From Antilocapra americana (Eukaryota > Chordata > Mammalia > Artiodactyla > Antilocapridae): a stretch of DNA of 64,000 bases. The stretch is from assembly GCA_007570785.1 (NCBI GenBank), contig ML664199.1, forward strand, positions 23,581,907 through 23,645,906. The letters run 5' to 3'. How positions within the stretch are numbered: the first letter of the stretch is position 1; each line of letters begins with the position of its first letter. The notes below the pieces were generated by a model. That model was not told the DNA's origin, ran no database searches, and saw nothing but the letters and a program-made list of their open reading frames with translations. Of the stretch, positions 34,807 to 47,112 are shown one piece after another. The position numbers were made by a program, and so were the translations under genes.

Positions 34807-34888
34807 GCAAACCTGAGATATCAATAAATAAAAGCTTGGCTATAGATGAAAAAACTCAATGGATTTTAGAAGAGGTTGAATCTCGAAG
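34807..34888 (+). CDS. GCFC2: GCFC2 coding exon W6
   Basis: Acceptor ttaacag, donor gtaact. A short exon encoding a variable KPEISINKS linker and the conserved DEKTQWILEEVESRR. Phases 1 in and 2 out match its neighbours. Confidence 0.92.
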
Positions 34889-35352
34889 GTAACTAAAGAC
34901 TTAAAGCATCACTGAGCAAGTATTTTTCATAGTTTAAATACAGTTAATCATATAGTATAAATAACTATAACCTAGCATATTAATTTGTGAGACTGGTGTA
35001 AAGCCAAAATTTAGTTAAATAGTCCTCTGCCCCATGGTTTAAAGACACACTTGTGTTTTTGGATCAGTTAGAAGGAGTGTGTAAAGTGGTATTTATCAGG
35101 TTGGGACTGTCTCATACCTGGAAGCTAGTCCTAAATACATTGTTACTCCTTTTTCCAAGTCATGGGAGTGTCTAACAAGAATAAGAGGGAGAATCAGTTC
35201 AGATTAATGAAGCTAAAATGTCAAAAATATTAACATAAAATTGTGTGAAAGTATGATTGTTTATTTCTGGGCATTTTAAGTAATGATGACTTTTACTTTT
35301 TGTCTTAAAGCATTTATTTTCATATTTTATTTTTGGTTTATTGCAAAATAAG
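34889..35352. other. Intron between W6 and W7, apparently unique
   Basis: No repeats recognised. Confidence 0.5.
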
Positions 35353-35465
35353 GGCACGAAGAAGACAAGCAAGGGTTCTTTCTGGTAATTGTACTCATGA
35401 AGAAGGAACATCTAGTGATGATGAACTGTCTTCAGCAGACATGATTGACTTCCAAAAAAGCCAAG
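35353..35465 (+). CDS. GCFC2: GCFC2 coding exon W7
   Basis: Acceptor tract is broken by purines (gcaaaataag) but preceded by a T-rich run; donor gtcagt. Encodes [10 protein letters not shown], a basic patch, and the acidic [19 protein letters not shown]. Serine-acidic runs of this kind are common phosphorylation regions in spliceosome proteins (inference). Confidence 0.93.
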
Positions 35466-35760
35466 GTCAGTTATCAAGTTTCTGATGTGTCTTAGTTTGA
35501 AGTACTGAAATGATGGAAAATCTTTGCCATGATTGCCCTTAATTAAGCTAACCAGAATAGTTGGGGAAATTCAGAAAAAATAATACTTTTTTTCCTTATT
35601 AGACTTGTCTTTACCTCTGAAAGAATGGATAAAATGGAGAAGTGGGATGAGTATTCCTGCATCTTTATAGTTTTTTTCCCCCTCAACCTTTTTCATCTCC
35701 TGTTATAAATGAGCCTTGAACATTTTTGGCTTCATTTCTCTGCTACATGCTTTCTATTTT

Positions 35761-35912
35761 ATCTTTTTTTTTCATTTTTTAAAATATTTATTCATTTGGC
35801 TGTGCCAGGTCTTAGTTGTGGCTTGTGGGATCTAGTTCCCTGACCAGGGATTGAACCTCGGCCTGCTCATTGGGAGCTTGAAGTCTCAGCCACTGCACCA
35901 CCACGCAAGTCC
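35761..35912 (-). mobile_element. tRNA-Glu-derived SINE
   Basis: T-rich tail, then ggctgtgccaggtcttagtt, ctagttccctgaccagggat and caccacgcaagtccc. Confidence 0.85.
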
Positions 35913-35917
35913 CTACC

Positions 35918-36012
35918 TGCTGTTCACTCGCTCAGTCCTGTCCGGCTCTTCTCAGTCCCATGGACTGCAGCATGGCAGGCTTTCCTGTCCTTCACAGTCT
36001 CCCGGAGTTTGA
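35918..36012 (-). mobile_element. BovB 3'-end fragment, antisense
   Basis: ctcagtcctgtccggctctt, atggactgcagcatggcagg, ttcctgtccttcacagtctc. Short remnant joined to the preceding SINE. Confidence 0.75.
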
Positions 36013-36061
36013 ACTGAATTTATAGTAAAGTCCATTTTTAGCATTCTAAGAAGGTAACATA

Positions 36062-36320
36062 TGAACAGTTGAAAGAATGTAGGCTTTACAGTCAAACAGA
36101 TGAGTTCAAAGAGGGAATCTATTCTGTGTGACCTTAAGCGAATTACTTGACTTCACTATATCTGATATTGTTGTTTGCTTTTTCTTTGTCTGTAAACAGA
36201 TAGGCTAGAAACACTTACTTTTTAGGGAAGATAGTTATGATGATGACATGAGATAATGTGTTTGTAATGTTTTGGTATATAGCAAGGGCTTAATAAATGG
36301 TAGATTTTATCAGTATCAGT
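36062..36320 (+). mobile_element. MIR SINE
   Basis: Clear MIR layout: aggctttacagtcaaacaga, gtgtgaccttaagcgaatta, ttgtctgtaaacagatagg, atgagataatgtgtttgtaa, gcaagggcttaataaatgg. Confidence 0.75.
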
Positions 36321-36485
36321 TGTTACTAAGTTGTGTTGTTTTTTAATAGAAACTGATTTATATGTTAATGTCAAGGAATAACTTTCAACTCAGTCGATGA
36401 CATAAGTTATATATAATTATGTTTATAGGAATCAAAGATCACAAATGTAAAATGCATGATATACAGAGACTCATTTTCTTCACAG

Positions 36486-36685
36486 GTGACATTTTACAAG
36501 ATCATAAGAAGATTTTTGAAGATGTACACAGTGATTTTTGTAATATCCAGAATATTTTATTGAAATTTCAACAATGGCGAGAAAAGTTTCCTGATTCTTA
36601 TTATGAAGCTTTCATTAGTTTATGCATTCCGAAGCTTTTAAATCCCCTAATACGATTTCAGTTGATTGACTGGAACCCTCTTAAG
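36486..36685 (+). CDS. GCFC2: GCFC2 coding exon W8 (start of conserved GCFC domain)
   Basis: Acceptor cttcacag, donor gtatat. Encodes [36 protein letters not shown] and LIDWNPLK. This is the best conserved block of the family and probably opens the GCFC domain, which continues to about W14. It is the longest internal exon after W1. Confidence 0.96.
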
Positions 36686-37019
36686 GTATATAAGCTTAAT
36701 GTTAAAAAAAAAAAATCCTGATCACATTTAGTTACTTAAATCCTCTTGTTATCAGGTTAACTATAATATAAAATACCTCACTTTTAGAGATGGAGTTAAT
36801 AATCATGGTTTGGAGTAGTCTACATTCACCACTTCTTGGTTCTCACTCTGTTTTAAGGCTAACACATCAATAAAGGAAACACTTTAAAAAATTCTTCTGT
36901 GGTAAGTTGAAGGTCACTCAAAAAAATAAAGGTAGTATTAGACCATAAGAATTTTACAATCTGAATGAAATTCAAAATAGGTACCAAGAGTTCTGAAGTT
37001 GGAGATGGCATAATGGGAA

Positions 37020-37560
37020 TATTTGACTAGGAAAGCTACAATGAAGATGAGGAATTTAAGTGAGGATTTAAAGGGTATATAGAATTTAAACAGGAAGAGC
37101 GAGAGGAAGGAAAAGGTACTTTGTAAAGGTACATGGGGAGAAATAGTAGTTTGCTAGAGACTGCATAGATTCTAAATCAAGAGATATAAACTTGTTTTGA
37201 TAGGTAATGGGAGGAGTGACATGATGAAGGCAATGATTTAGGAAGCTCTGAGCAATAGGCTAACTTGGAGGGTAGAGAGAAAGAGACACGGATGTATACT
37301 GAAAGGTGGTTGCTGTAGCCCAAGTCCAAGGAGATGAGTTCCTCACATACGGTGAATGTGACAAAGCAAAGAGGAAAGAAAGGTTGATTACAAGTGATTT
37401 TATGAAGAATCAGTAAACTACTGCGAATAACCCTAACACAACACATCAAAATGGTGACCCCAAGGTTTGGATTCCAAGTTATTAGGACAATGGTAGTTCT
37501 GTTCATAGAAATGGTATCTTTTCAAAGAGGGAAAAGGTTTTCAAGGAAGTTTTACGTTAT
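37020..37560. mobile_element. Ancient CR1/L3-like LINE remnant
   Basis: Purine-rich text in the order of old mammalian CR1-type LINE remnants: gaggagtgacatgatgaagg, ctggagggta-type, ggttgctgtagcccaagtcc. Strand and family uncertain. Confidence 0.35.
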
Positions 37561-38204
37561 AGACAATGAAATGATGATGGGACATCCATGTGGCTAAGCC
37601 AACAGAAATGAGAAAATGAAATTCTAGGAAGAGAGGAGAGCTGAAAATAAAGATTTAACACAGGGTGAGTCCCTTTTGTTTGACTAAGGCGGATCTTCCT
37701 CTGCCCTAGTCATGCATGCCTTTAGACTTTCTGTTAGGTTCAGGGCCATGCAGTGTTCTTAGTTTAGGAACCAAGCTTATCCCTAAGGTAGCTGGTTGGA
37801 CAGCAGCCTAGTTGGTAACCACTCAAGCTGAATTGAGTGTTCTGTCACACATAGCAAAGATCTCTTCATTCAGTCATTCAACAAATAGTAACTGGCCATC
37901 TGCTATTTGCTTAATAATAAGGTAAGCCACATGCAAAGTATACATTTGTGCCAGTGAGACTTGGGAGAGCCAGAAGTGAATTTTGTATGAGGTAAGTATA
38001 TCTTTAAAAGCAAATTCCATGGGTATTTTAACTAGTATTGTTATGAATGTATATTTTGTTCCTAACAGTACCTGCCATTTAGTAGGTCCTGAACACTCGG
38101 AGCATTTCTGGACATGAATAAATGCATGAAATGTAGTATCCTGTCCCACAGTCTAGACATCATGTGTTAGTCATGTCATCCTGTCTGGCCTTGGTGGTCT
38201 AGTA
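37561..38204. other. Intron between W8 and W9, no clear repeat
   Basis: 37869-37893 (cattcagtcattcaacaaatag) is a common old L2/MIR phrase. Nothing else recognised. Confidence 0.35.
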
Positions 38205-38276
38205 CTGTACGTGCGTGACTGCTGTCGCTTCAGTCACGCCCAACTCTTTGTGACCCTATAAACTGTAGCCCACTGT
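38205..38276 (-). mobile_element. Bov-A SINE fragment
   Basis: gtgcgtgactgctgtcgctt, caactctttgtgaccctata, ctgtagccca. Only the 3' end remains. Confidence 0.75.
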
Positions 38277-38406
38277 ATACATTGGGTTAAAATATGGAAT
38301 TATTCCCTTTGATCCTTAGAAAAGCTCTGGTAATTACTGAAAAAGTTAACTATTTAAAGATAAAGATTAAGAATTTATTTATAACTTGGATAATTTTATT
38401 TATAAG

Positions 38407-38557
38407 TTTGATTCCATAGGTTTAAAACAGATGCCATGGTTCACATCTATAGAAGAATTTATAGATTGCAATATGGATGATTCGAAGAAGGAAGATAGTT
38501 CCGATAAGAAAATCTTATCTACTGTCATCAACAAAACAGTTATTCCTCGACTTATAG
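38407..38557 (+). CDS. GCFC2: GCFC2 coding exon W9
   Basis: Acceptor attttatttataag, donor gtactg. Encodes [20 protein letters not shown] and NKTVIPRLI. Phase 0 in, phase 1 out. The GLKxMPWF motif is shared with the human protein as I recall it. Confidence 0.94.
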
Positions 38558-38834
38558 GTACTGTTTTATAATCTTGATAAAATTAAATTGTTCTTTAGCT
38601 AAGTAAAAGATCAGTAATTTCTGTTACAGTCACAAATTTTTTTTATTTTTGAACAGAACTGCAATATGCAGTAAAAATCAATAGAATTATATTCTTGGAC
38701 CTTTAGTATTTGTGACATTTGCATTACTTTTATTAGTTTCTTTTATAAGTCATTTATTAGTGGCACACTTCGATCTCTACTATGTGTATGTCTTTCCCTT
38801 AACTTCTCCCCTTACATTTCTTCTTCTTCTTTTT

Positions 38835-40355
38835 TTAAATTTATATTGGAGTATGGTTGATTTACAATGTTGTGTTAGTTTCAAGTATACAGTAAAGTGA
38901 ATCAGTTATACATATATCCACAATTTTTTTTTTTTTAGATCCCTTTGCCACATAGGCCATTACAGAGTTTTGAGTAGATTTTCCTGTGCTGTATTGCAGG
39001 TTCTTACTAGTTATTTGTTTTATATACAGTAGTGTGTCTAGTCTGGAGAAGGCGATGGCACCCCACTCCAGTCCTCATGCCTGGAAAATCCCTGGTAGGC
39101 TGCAGTTCCTGGGGTTGCAAAGAGTCGGACATGACTGAGCAACTTCACTTTCACTTTTAACTTTCACGCACTGGAGAAGGAAATGGCAACCCACTCCACT
39201 GTTCTTGCCTGGAGAATCCCAGGGACAGGGGAGCCTGGAGGGCTGCCATTTATGGGGTCGCACAGAGTCGGACACGACTGAAGCAACTTAGCAGCAGCAG
39301 TGTGTCTAGTCAATCCGAATCTCCCAATTTATTCCTCCCCACATTTATCCCCTGGTAACCATAAGTTTGTTTTCTACAGCCATAACTCTACTTCTGTTTT
39401 GTAAGTTTGTTTGTAGCCTTATTTTTAGATTCCACATAGAGACCATGTCACATGATATTTGTCTTTCTCTGTCTGACTTATTTCACTCAGTGTGACAGTC
39501 TAGGTTCATCCATGTTGCTGCAAATGGCATTTTTTTGTCTTTTTTATGGCTGGGTGATAATATTCCGTGGTATATAATGGAGTATTACCACATCTTCTTT
39601 ATCCATGATGGACATTTAGCTTGTTTTCACATCCTGGCTATTGTAAATAATGCTGCAGTGAACATATGGGTGAGTATATCTTTCCTAGTTATGGTTTTCT
39701 CTGGGTTATATGCCCAGGAGTGAGATTGCTGGGTTATATGGTAGTTCTGTTTTCAGCTTTTTAAGGAAGCTCCATACTGTTCTCCGTAATGGCTGTTGGA
39801 ATTCACATTTCCACCAACAGTGCAGGAGTGTTCCCTTTTCTCCACACCCTTTCCAGCATTTATTGTTTGTAAATTTTTTGACGGTGGCCATTCTGACCTG
39901 TTTGAGGTGATGCTTCATTGTAGTTTTGATTTGCATTTCTGATGTTGGTCATCTTTTCATGTGCCATTCGGCCATCTGTATGTCTTCTTTGGAGAAATGT
40001 CTATTTAGATCCTCTGCCTTCTGGTTTACTATTGTTTGATATTGAGCTGTGTGAGCTGTTTCTATATTTTGGAGATTGATCCCCTAGTTAGTTGCTTTGT
40101 TTGCAAATATTTTCTCTCATTCTGAGGGTTATCTTCTTGTTTTGCTTATGGTCCTTTGCTGTGAAAAATCTTTTAAGTCAAATTAAATCCCACTTGTTAA
40201 TTTTTGTTTTTATTTTCATTGCTCTAGGAGTTGGATCAAAAAAGATCTTGCTGCAGTTTATATCAAAGAGTGTCGTGTCTATGTTTTCTTCTAAAAGTTT
40301 TTTTAGTGTCTGGCCTTACATTTAGGTCTTTAATCCCTTTTGAGTCTATTTTTGT
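38835..40355 (-). mobile_element. L1 3' end, antisense, with nested Bov-A2
   Basis: 3' end aaatttatattggagtatgg to ORF2 antisense (gtaaataatgctgcagtgaa, ctttccagcatttattgttt, ttttgcttatggtcctttgc). The minus strand at 39706-39936 keeps [20 protein letters not shown]. Confidence 0.87.
39044..39298 (+). mobile_element. Bov-A2 dimeric SINE with target-site duplication
   Basis: Two Bov-A units in tandem joined by ttcactttcacttttaactttc. Flanked by AGTGTGTCTAGTC at 39031-39043 and 39299-39311, identical over 13 bases, so this is a relatively young insertion in the L1. Confidence 0.95.
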
Positions 40356-41189
40356 ATCTGGTGAATTTCTTCTTTCTTTAAAAAAAATTACTACATTTCC
40401 CTTATTTCTCCTACTTAGCACTCAGAGCCGTTGGGCATTTATGCTTGTGCCTCAGTCTGAACTTGTCTGATCTGAAATTATACTTGATAAGGATCTGTTC
40501 CACCATGTCACTGAGAATGGATTCTGACTGCAAAGGCTGCAAACTCTTAAAAACTAAAACAACCTACTTTATATTGCTTCTCAGCCAACCTGACTAAACT
40601 TTTAAAGATTTTCCTCAGGATAATTTACAGTGCAGTCATGGGTATCTTGGAAAGATAGTGCTTTTAACCATTTACTTTTAGCTATTAAACATTATTAATG
40701 ATAGCATAGAATATATATGCCTCATTTAAGTATTCATCTTAAAATTCCAAATACTTCACTTTACAATAGCCCTCTGTGAGCTCCCTGGGTGATTGCATCC
40801 TCTCCTCTAGTGCTGGCTGTGTCTGTGTTCTTCAGTAGCCATGTCTCACTCATGACTATCACATTAAATGGTGCAGATGTCAGGTGGTTTTTTTCTTTCA
40901 TCACAGAAAGTTCTTTTGGACAGTGCTTTTCTGCTTGATTTTCAGTCAAAAAGAACTGGGAGAACAAATCCAGATCTCCTCTTAGAGCACCAGATCTCTT
41001 ACCAGAGTAGCTTCTGAATATATCTATTTGGCAACTCAAATTCCAAATGCAAAATCACACTTGTCATCTTTGTTGCAGACTTGTTCCTCTTATATTCCTT
41101 GTCTAGAAAATGGTACCTCCACCTACCCACATATTCATACCAGAACCTCCAAGTCATCTATTCCTGCTTTTTTCTTACCTCTTTATATA
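40356..41189. other. Intron, apparently unique
   Basis: Nothing recognised. The 92-codon minus-strand frame at 40761 has no recognisable product. Confidence 0.4.
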
Positions 41190-41800
41190 AGCAGTTGCCA
41201 CATCCATTACTCCCTTTCTCTAACCCATTTTCTATACTTCAGCCATGGTGATCCATCTAAAATGTAAGTCTGATTCTGTCATACCTCACTTAAAACACTT
41301 TATTCTAAACTGCCTTTAGGTTGAAGTCTAATCTCTTTAAAATGCGTTCTAGGGCTTTCCGGATTTTGTCTGTTTAGTAGTTCTCTAGCCCCATCTTTTG
41401 CCAAGTTCAGTTCCTTCTTCCCCTCAACTCCACCTCTACTGCTCTGAAGCTGTCTTCTCCTTGGCCTTTACGTCTTCTCCACTGACAAATCCCTTAACCC
41501 TATACTTCTTTCATCTAGCTAACTAACTCCTCTTCATCTTTCAGAACTCTGTATAGACATCATTTCTAGGAACTGGGTAAGGCATACCTTTTTAGGGTTC
41601 CTGAAGTACTCTAATCTTTAGGATGGTACCTACATGTTATAATTGCTTACCTAAGCAACTATACATATATGCATATAGTATATTTGTATTTGACATTAGA
41701 TAAAATTGTTCTGAGGCAAACCTAATCTTAATTATTGCTGTATTTCTAATAGTTAATGCTAGGCACATAGTAGACTCTCAGTATTAGTTGGCCAAATATT
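41190..41800 (-). mobile_element. L2 LINE 3' remnant, antisense
   Basis: Order of L2 antisense text: tctgattctgtcatacctca, ttaggttgaagtctaatctc, ttctagggctttccgg, ctcttcatctttcagaactc, atagtagactctcagtatt. Confidence 0.65.
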
Positions 41801-42119
41801 TCTAAGATTATTACAAGCCTAACCTTCTAGATGCCTGAGAAATCAGTTTTATATTTGATTTTGGGTGTTTTTTTAACCTATTTAAATTTTTTAAAAATTA
41901 TTTAACTTGTATTTTACAAGAGTCAAGCACAGTTGTTAACTTCAGCATATACATCAGTAAATAAAATAATAATCCCTGATGTTAGAGAGCTTTCATTCTG
42001 TGAAGGAGACAAACGATGAACAAGTAAAATATATAATGTGTTAGTTACAGGGGCTGATGAGAAAAATAAAGTAAGGGGGAAAGATACAAATTATGAAAGA
42101 GGAGTACAATTTAAAATAG

Positions 42120-43780
42120 TTTGGCCAGGGAAGGGCTTCCTGGGAAGGTCACAAATGAGCAGATTTCCAAAAGGAAGTAAAGAAGTGGGCCAAATGAAAG
42201 TCTGAGGTGACAGCATCCTAGGCAGCAGAAACAGCACATGCAAAGTCCCCGAGGCAGGAGCTAGCCTGATTTACTTGAAAAACAGCAGAGAGGCCAGAGT
42301 AATTTTAGTAGAGCGAGCAACAGGGACAATAAGAAGAGGTCAGCAGGGTGACAGTGGCTGTGTCACGTGGGGCCTTGTAATCATCTGTAAGGGCTTTTAC
42401 TGAAGTGAGTGAGAAGCAGTTGGAAAGTTTTGAGCAGAGAAGTGACAAGATCTGCCTTATCATTTTAACAGACTTATTCTGGTTCCTGTGTTCAGAATGA
42501 ACTGTATGCAGATCAGTTATGAAGCATTTTCTGTAATCTCAGCAACAGTGGTTTGACTTGAGTGTTAAAAATGGAGGTGGCTGGAAAGTGGTCAAATTCT
42601 GTATATGTTTCAAAAGGACTAACACTAACAGAATTTGACATGGGTTGTGGAACAAGAGAGAAAGAGAGGAATCAAGAATGACTAAGTGGTTTTTGGCCTG
42701 AGCAGCTGGAAGGACAGAGTTGCCATTTTCTCAAATGGAAAAGACTGAGGGGAGTAAGTTTTGGGTAGGAGGTAGAGCAAGAGCTCAGTTTGACACCTGT
42801 TGGGTTTGAGATGCCTATCATCCAAATAGAGCTGTCAACTAGGCTGTTAAATATGGGAGTCTAAAGGACAGAGCCACGTAGGAGATATAAATTTGGAGTG
42901 TATCAGCACGTAGATAGCATTTAAAGCCACAATACTGACTTGACATACTAAGGGTATAAATATAAATAGGAAAGAGAAGGTAAGTAACCTGAGTCCTGAG
43001 GTCCAGCATTTAGAAAGTCAACAGGATGACAAGCAGACAATAAAGGAGACTAGAGAGGTCAGTGAGAAACCAGCAGTATCCTGGAAGCCAAGTTTAAAAA
43101 AAAAAAATGTTGTAGTTGTTGCTGTTAAATCAGATGGAGACTAGAATCAGCCATTAGATTTTGCAATGTGAAAATTATTTGGAAAGTTATCTGTGACTTG
43201 ATAAGCGTAGTTTAGGAGGACAGCTGGAGGTAAGGCCTAACTGAAGTGAATTCAGGAGTTTGAGGAAAGAAATTGGAGATAGAAAGTTTCAACAGTTGTT
43301 GAGTAATTTTGTTTTAAAATGAAGGAAAGAAATAGGGCAGCTCTAGAGAGGAAAGTAGAGTCAACAGAGGGATTATTTTTAATGCAAGAGAAAAAATTGT
43401 AAAGTGATGGAAAAGATCCAGTAGAAGTGATGGTGATACTGAAATCAGAGGGCAGAATTCCAGGAGCAGAATCTTGAAGCAAGCCAAAGGGGTTGGAGTC
43501 TTCTGTACAAATAAAAGGTTGGCATTAGCAAGGAGGCTAGTGCTTCATCCATAGAAATGGTAGACAAGTTAGAATTTATGGGCACAAATGCTGCTAGATT
43601 CATAGATACTAAGGTAGGAGCTTCTGACTGATTGTGTTTTTCTCATCAAATTGGGAAGTAATCAACTGACAGTGAGAGCAAGAGTGGAGAAAAGAAATCA
43701 TAAGAAGTAGTCATCTGGAAGAGTAAAGTCCATTAACTGAGAGCAAGGAGGAAGGAGAAGGCAGGGAATAATTGTCTCAC
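42120..43780. mobile_element. Ancient CR1/L3-like LINE remnant, long
   Basis: About 1.6 kb of purine-rich text that follows a known old LINE order: gggcttcctgggaaggtcac, agcagaaacagcacatgcaaag, gtggggccttgtaatc, ttgagcagagaagtgacaag, atcaagaatgactaagtggt, ccattagattttgcaatgtg. Family by memory only. Confidence 0.45.
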
Positions 43781-44155
43781 AAGAGGGAAAGAGAATGGGC
43801 CAGAGAAACAGAATGTGAATGCTGGGCAGCGTTTTGGTCTCACTGGAGGGTCATGGTGATCAATTTAAAGGGCACTTTTTCCGGTCATGTTTTAACTGCA
43901 TGGTTGCAGCCACCAACACTGCGACGAGGTGATTTAACTAGAGTTGCAGTTGAGCCATACAAGTTCAGCAAAACCCAGAAAAGACAAGAAAATTGAGTGT
44001 GTATGCAAATACATAATGTACTGATTGGCATTGATTTTTTTAAACCACATGAGGAGGGAAGTAGCATTTGCAAAAGCAATTTGCAAATTGTATATATGTG
44101 ACAAGCAGAATAGTCTAGTAACTAAACTGTGCACCACTGAAAATTTTTGTTTCAG

Positions 44156-44277
44156 ACTTTGTAGAATTCATTTGGGATCCCTTGTCAACCACACAGACAA
44201 CAAGTTTAATAACGCAGTGCAGAATGATTCTTGAAGAACATCCCACTTGTGAAAATGAAGTTAATAAAGGCAAACAG
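44156..44277 (+). CDS. GCFC2: GCFC2 coding exon W10
   Basis: Acceptor tttgtttcag, donor gtaata. Encodes [19 protein letters not shown] and the cysteine-containing [15 protein letters not shown]. Part of the GCFC domain; the DPLSxxQTxxL pattern is typical of the family. Confidence 0.95.
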
Positions 44278-45279
44278 GTAATAATGTCTAGAATTATGAA
44301 TTTCTTGATTTACTTTGAAATCAATATAATTTGTTATAAATCTTTGTTTACAGATGATGCAGAAGTAATTATCAGAACACTATTGATGAAAAATATTTAG
44401 GACCAACCATTTTTTGCTCTTTATAATTAGTAAGATGAAAGGATACACTTTGATATTTCCAAACATTCTTACAGGAATGGTAATCATTATAGTAGAATAC
44501 ACAAACATGCAGTAAGACCCAGATTATTACTTTCATTCTTATTAGCATATTTCTCTTTGTTCAGTGGTCTGATTTGTTCAACAGGTCTCATGGCCCAACT
44601 ACCTGTTTTTCAGGTTTGTGAATGTACATTGCCCCTGCAGAGATGAACAGGCATAAGTACATTAGTGCAAACTGATTCCTTCTAAAAGAAAAGAGAACTA
44701 ATTACATTTGTTCTTTTCACAAAAATCTAGTAATATTGTGACCTTACTTTAACAATAATTTTAAAACTAGACTAACTTTCAGTATTTTAACTAGTTATCT
44801 GTAATCTGCATAGTCAAGATGCAGGTAGCTCTTTGAGGATTCAGAGTTTAATAGGATAGAGTCTCAGCATAATGTAGAATTGAGTTTTACTGAACATAAG
44901 ACATAAAGAGAAAGAAACTTTTCAGAGGCTGTGGTGAGTTTCTTGACTCTTTTATTGCAGTATTCTTTTTTTAATCATTTTGTTTGCTGATAATAATATT
45001 GTAGATTGATGTGGTTAAAAGAGTAAGACAATTTTATGTTGAGTTTTAAGAGAATTAAGAGAGCGATTCACAGACAGGAGGATACCTAGATTGGAATAAT
45101 CAAAGTAGTTGAAAAGCAAGGAGATGTGTCATATTCATATTTTGTGCACCAATAACTTTTAAGTAATGAAGGAGGGAAGCTGTAAGAAGAAAAAGAGAGA
45201 AGAGGATACCAGCATGATTCTGCCATCAAGAATCATGTAATCGTAGAGGAAACAAGATGCATATAAACTGTTATTTGAA
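44278..45279. other. Intron after W10, apparently unique
   Basis: Nothing recognised. The open frame running past the W10 donor to 44400 is readthrough, not coding. Confidence 0.45.
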
Positions 45280-45405
45280 GTAGGAAGTAAGTGGGAATGA
45301 CAAGACTTACTTGTCTAATTCCTGCTATGTACTTGGTCCTCTGTTAGGTCTTGTTTCTGTGTCAGCCCACCTAGTCCCAGCAATCCTGTTAAAAATGGGT
45401 GATAG
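45280..45405 (+). mobile_element. Old MIR/L2-like repeat, left half
   Basis: ctgctatgtacttggtcctct ... aaaaatgggtgatag, continuing at 45714-45780 (catcttacaagtgaagaatctg) after a SINE insertion. Confidence 0.4.
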
Positions 45406-45708
45406 GGCTTCCCTGGTAGCTCAGTGGTAAAGAACCCGCCTGCCAGTGCAGGAGGCGTGGGTTCGATCCCTGGTTCAGGAAGATCCCACATGCAGTGGAG
45501 CAGCTGAGCCCATGTGCCACAGCTAGTGAGCCTGTGCTCCAGAGCCCGAGAGACGCAATTACTGAAGCCTGTGCGCCCATGCTCCGCAATGGGAGAAGCC
45601 CATGCACCGCAACTAGAGAGTAGCCCGAGCTCACTGCAACTGGAGAAAAGCCTGAGTAGAAGCGAAAACCCAGAATAGCCAAAAATAAAGAAACAATTTT
45701 TAAAAAAC
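45406..45708 (+). mobile_element. tRNA-Glu-derived SINE, nearly full length
   Basis: gggcttccctggtagctcag, ggttcgatccctggttcagg, ggagcagctgagcccatgtg through ccaaaaataaagaaac and an A-rich tail. The target word tgatag is repeated on both sides (45400-45405 and about 45709-45714). Confidence 0.9.
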
Positions 45709-45814
45709 AGATGATAGCTTCATCTTACAAGTGAAGAATCTGAATCGCAGAAACCTGTTCACAGTAATACCTTGAGTTAGGACTAAGATTTGTACCTTGG
45801 TTGGTCTTACTTTG

Positions 45815-46025
45815 GGCATCCTCAGAGGCTCAGCGGTAAAGAATCTGCCTGTGATGCAGAACACACAGGAGACGCAAATTGGATCTCAGGATCAGGAAGA
45901 TCCCCCAGAGGATGGCATGGCAACCCACTCCAGTATCTTGCCAGGAGAATCCCATGGACACAGGAGCATGGCGGGCTACAGTCCATAGGGTTGCAAAGAG
46001 TCAGGCACGACTGAAGCAACTAGGC
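45815..46025 (+). mobile_element. Bov-tA SINE
   Basis: ctcagaggctcagcggtaaa, agatcccccagaggatggca, agagtcaggcacgactgaag. Confidence 0.9.
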
Positions 46026-46089
46026 ATACATGCGCTCAGTTTTACTTTAAAACCCAGGCTCATCTCACTGACCACATTGCCTCTCAGTG

Positions 46090-46430
46090 AGTGGCTCAGA
46101 TAAAGTGCTCTGAAACTTCAGAAGAGAGGCAGGAGGGAGAAATTTCAGCAGTGAAAGCATTTTTATTACATGTGGCATTTGAGCAAGGACCTAAAGGGAA
46201 GAATAGGATTTGAGCATTGTAGCAACTGAAGGAGGAAGGGCATTTTACATTCACCTCCAACAGGATAAAAACATGTGAAAACCATGCAAGAATTAGCTTC
46301 AGCATGAAAGAAGATGTGCTTGGAGATAATGTTTGTTTTTGATGAAGGAATAAATTTATTTTGTGTTGTTACAAAGTGTAGAACCAAGACAAGCCTGTTA
46401 GAGGAAGCAAACAAGCAAACAGCTATAATA
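46090..46430. mobile_element. Old CR1/L3-like LINE remnant
   Basis: catttgagcaaggacctaaa, aaggaggaagggcattttac and gcaagaattagcttcagcat follow the same old LINE pattern as 42120-43780. Confidence 0.35.
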
Positions 46431-46479
46431 ATCCTGTATTTGCTCTCTACATGGGATTATGTAATCATAGCCTAAATGT

Positions 46480-46618
46480 AAATAGTGCATTTACATTTAC
46501 AGTTTTTTAAACACTTCCACATTTTCTCATTTGATCCTCAAAACCTTGTAAAACATATTGATTTTAATTACATTTTTACAGGTGAGGAAGCTGGGGCCTA
46601 GAGGGCCAAGTCACTTTA
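46480..46618 (+). mobile_element. MIR/L2-like remnant split by RPL30 retrocopy
   Basis: tcatttgatcctcaaaacct, acaggtgaggaagctggggc, ending at the retrocopy target site. Confidence 0.5.
46606..46618 (+). repeat. Target-site duplication of RPL30 retrocopy (left)
   Basis: CCAAGTCACTTTA, identical to the 13 bases at 47100-47112. Confidence 0.9.
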
Positions 46619-47098
<480 letters not shown>

Positions 47099-47099
47099 C

Positions 47100-47112
47100 C
47101 CAAGTCACTTTA
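47100..47112 (+). repeat. Target-site duplication of RPL30 retrocopy (right)
   Basis: CCAAGTCACTTTA, identical to 46606-46618. It directly follows the 5' end of the retrocopied mRNA. Confidence 0.9.

Noticed and set aside
36419..36721. 100-codon frame around W8
   Set aside because: The bases before 36486 and after 36685 are intron readthrough. Exon limits are set by AG/GT and phase.
40761..41039. 92-codon minus-strand frame
   Set aside because: No recognisable domain, codon use looks random, and no splice or promoter context.
45406..45500. tRNA genes in the tRNA-Glu-like heads of SINEs
   Set aside because: They have A/B-box-like text but are mutated and fused to SINE bodies. They cannot fold as normal tRNAs with a proper acceptor stem. 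The same applies to all Bov-tA copies.
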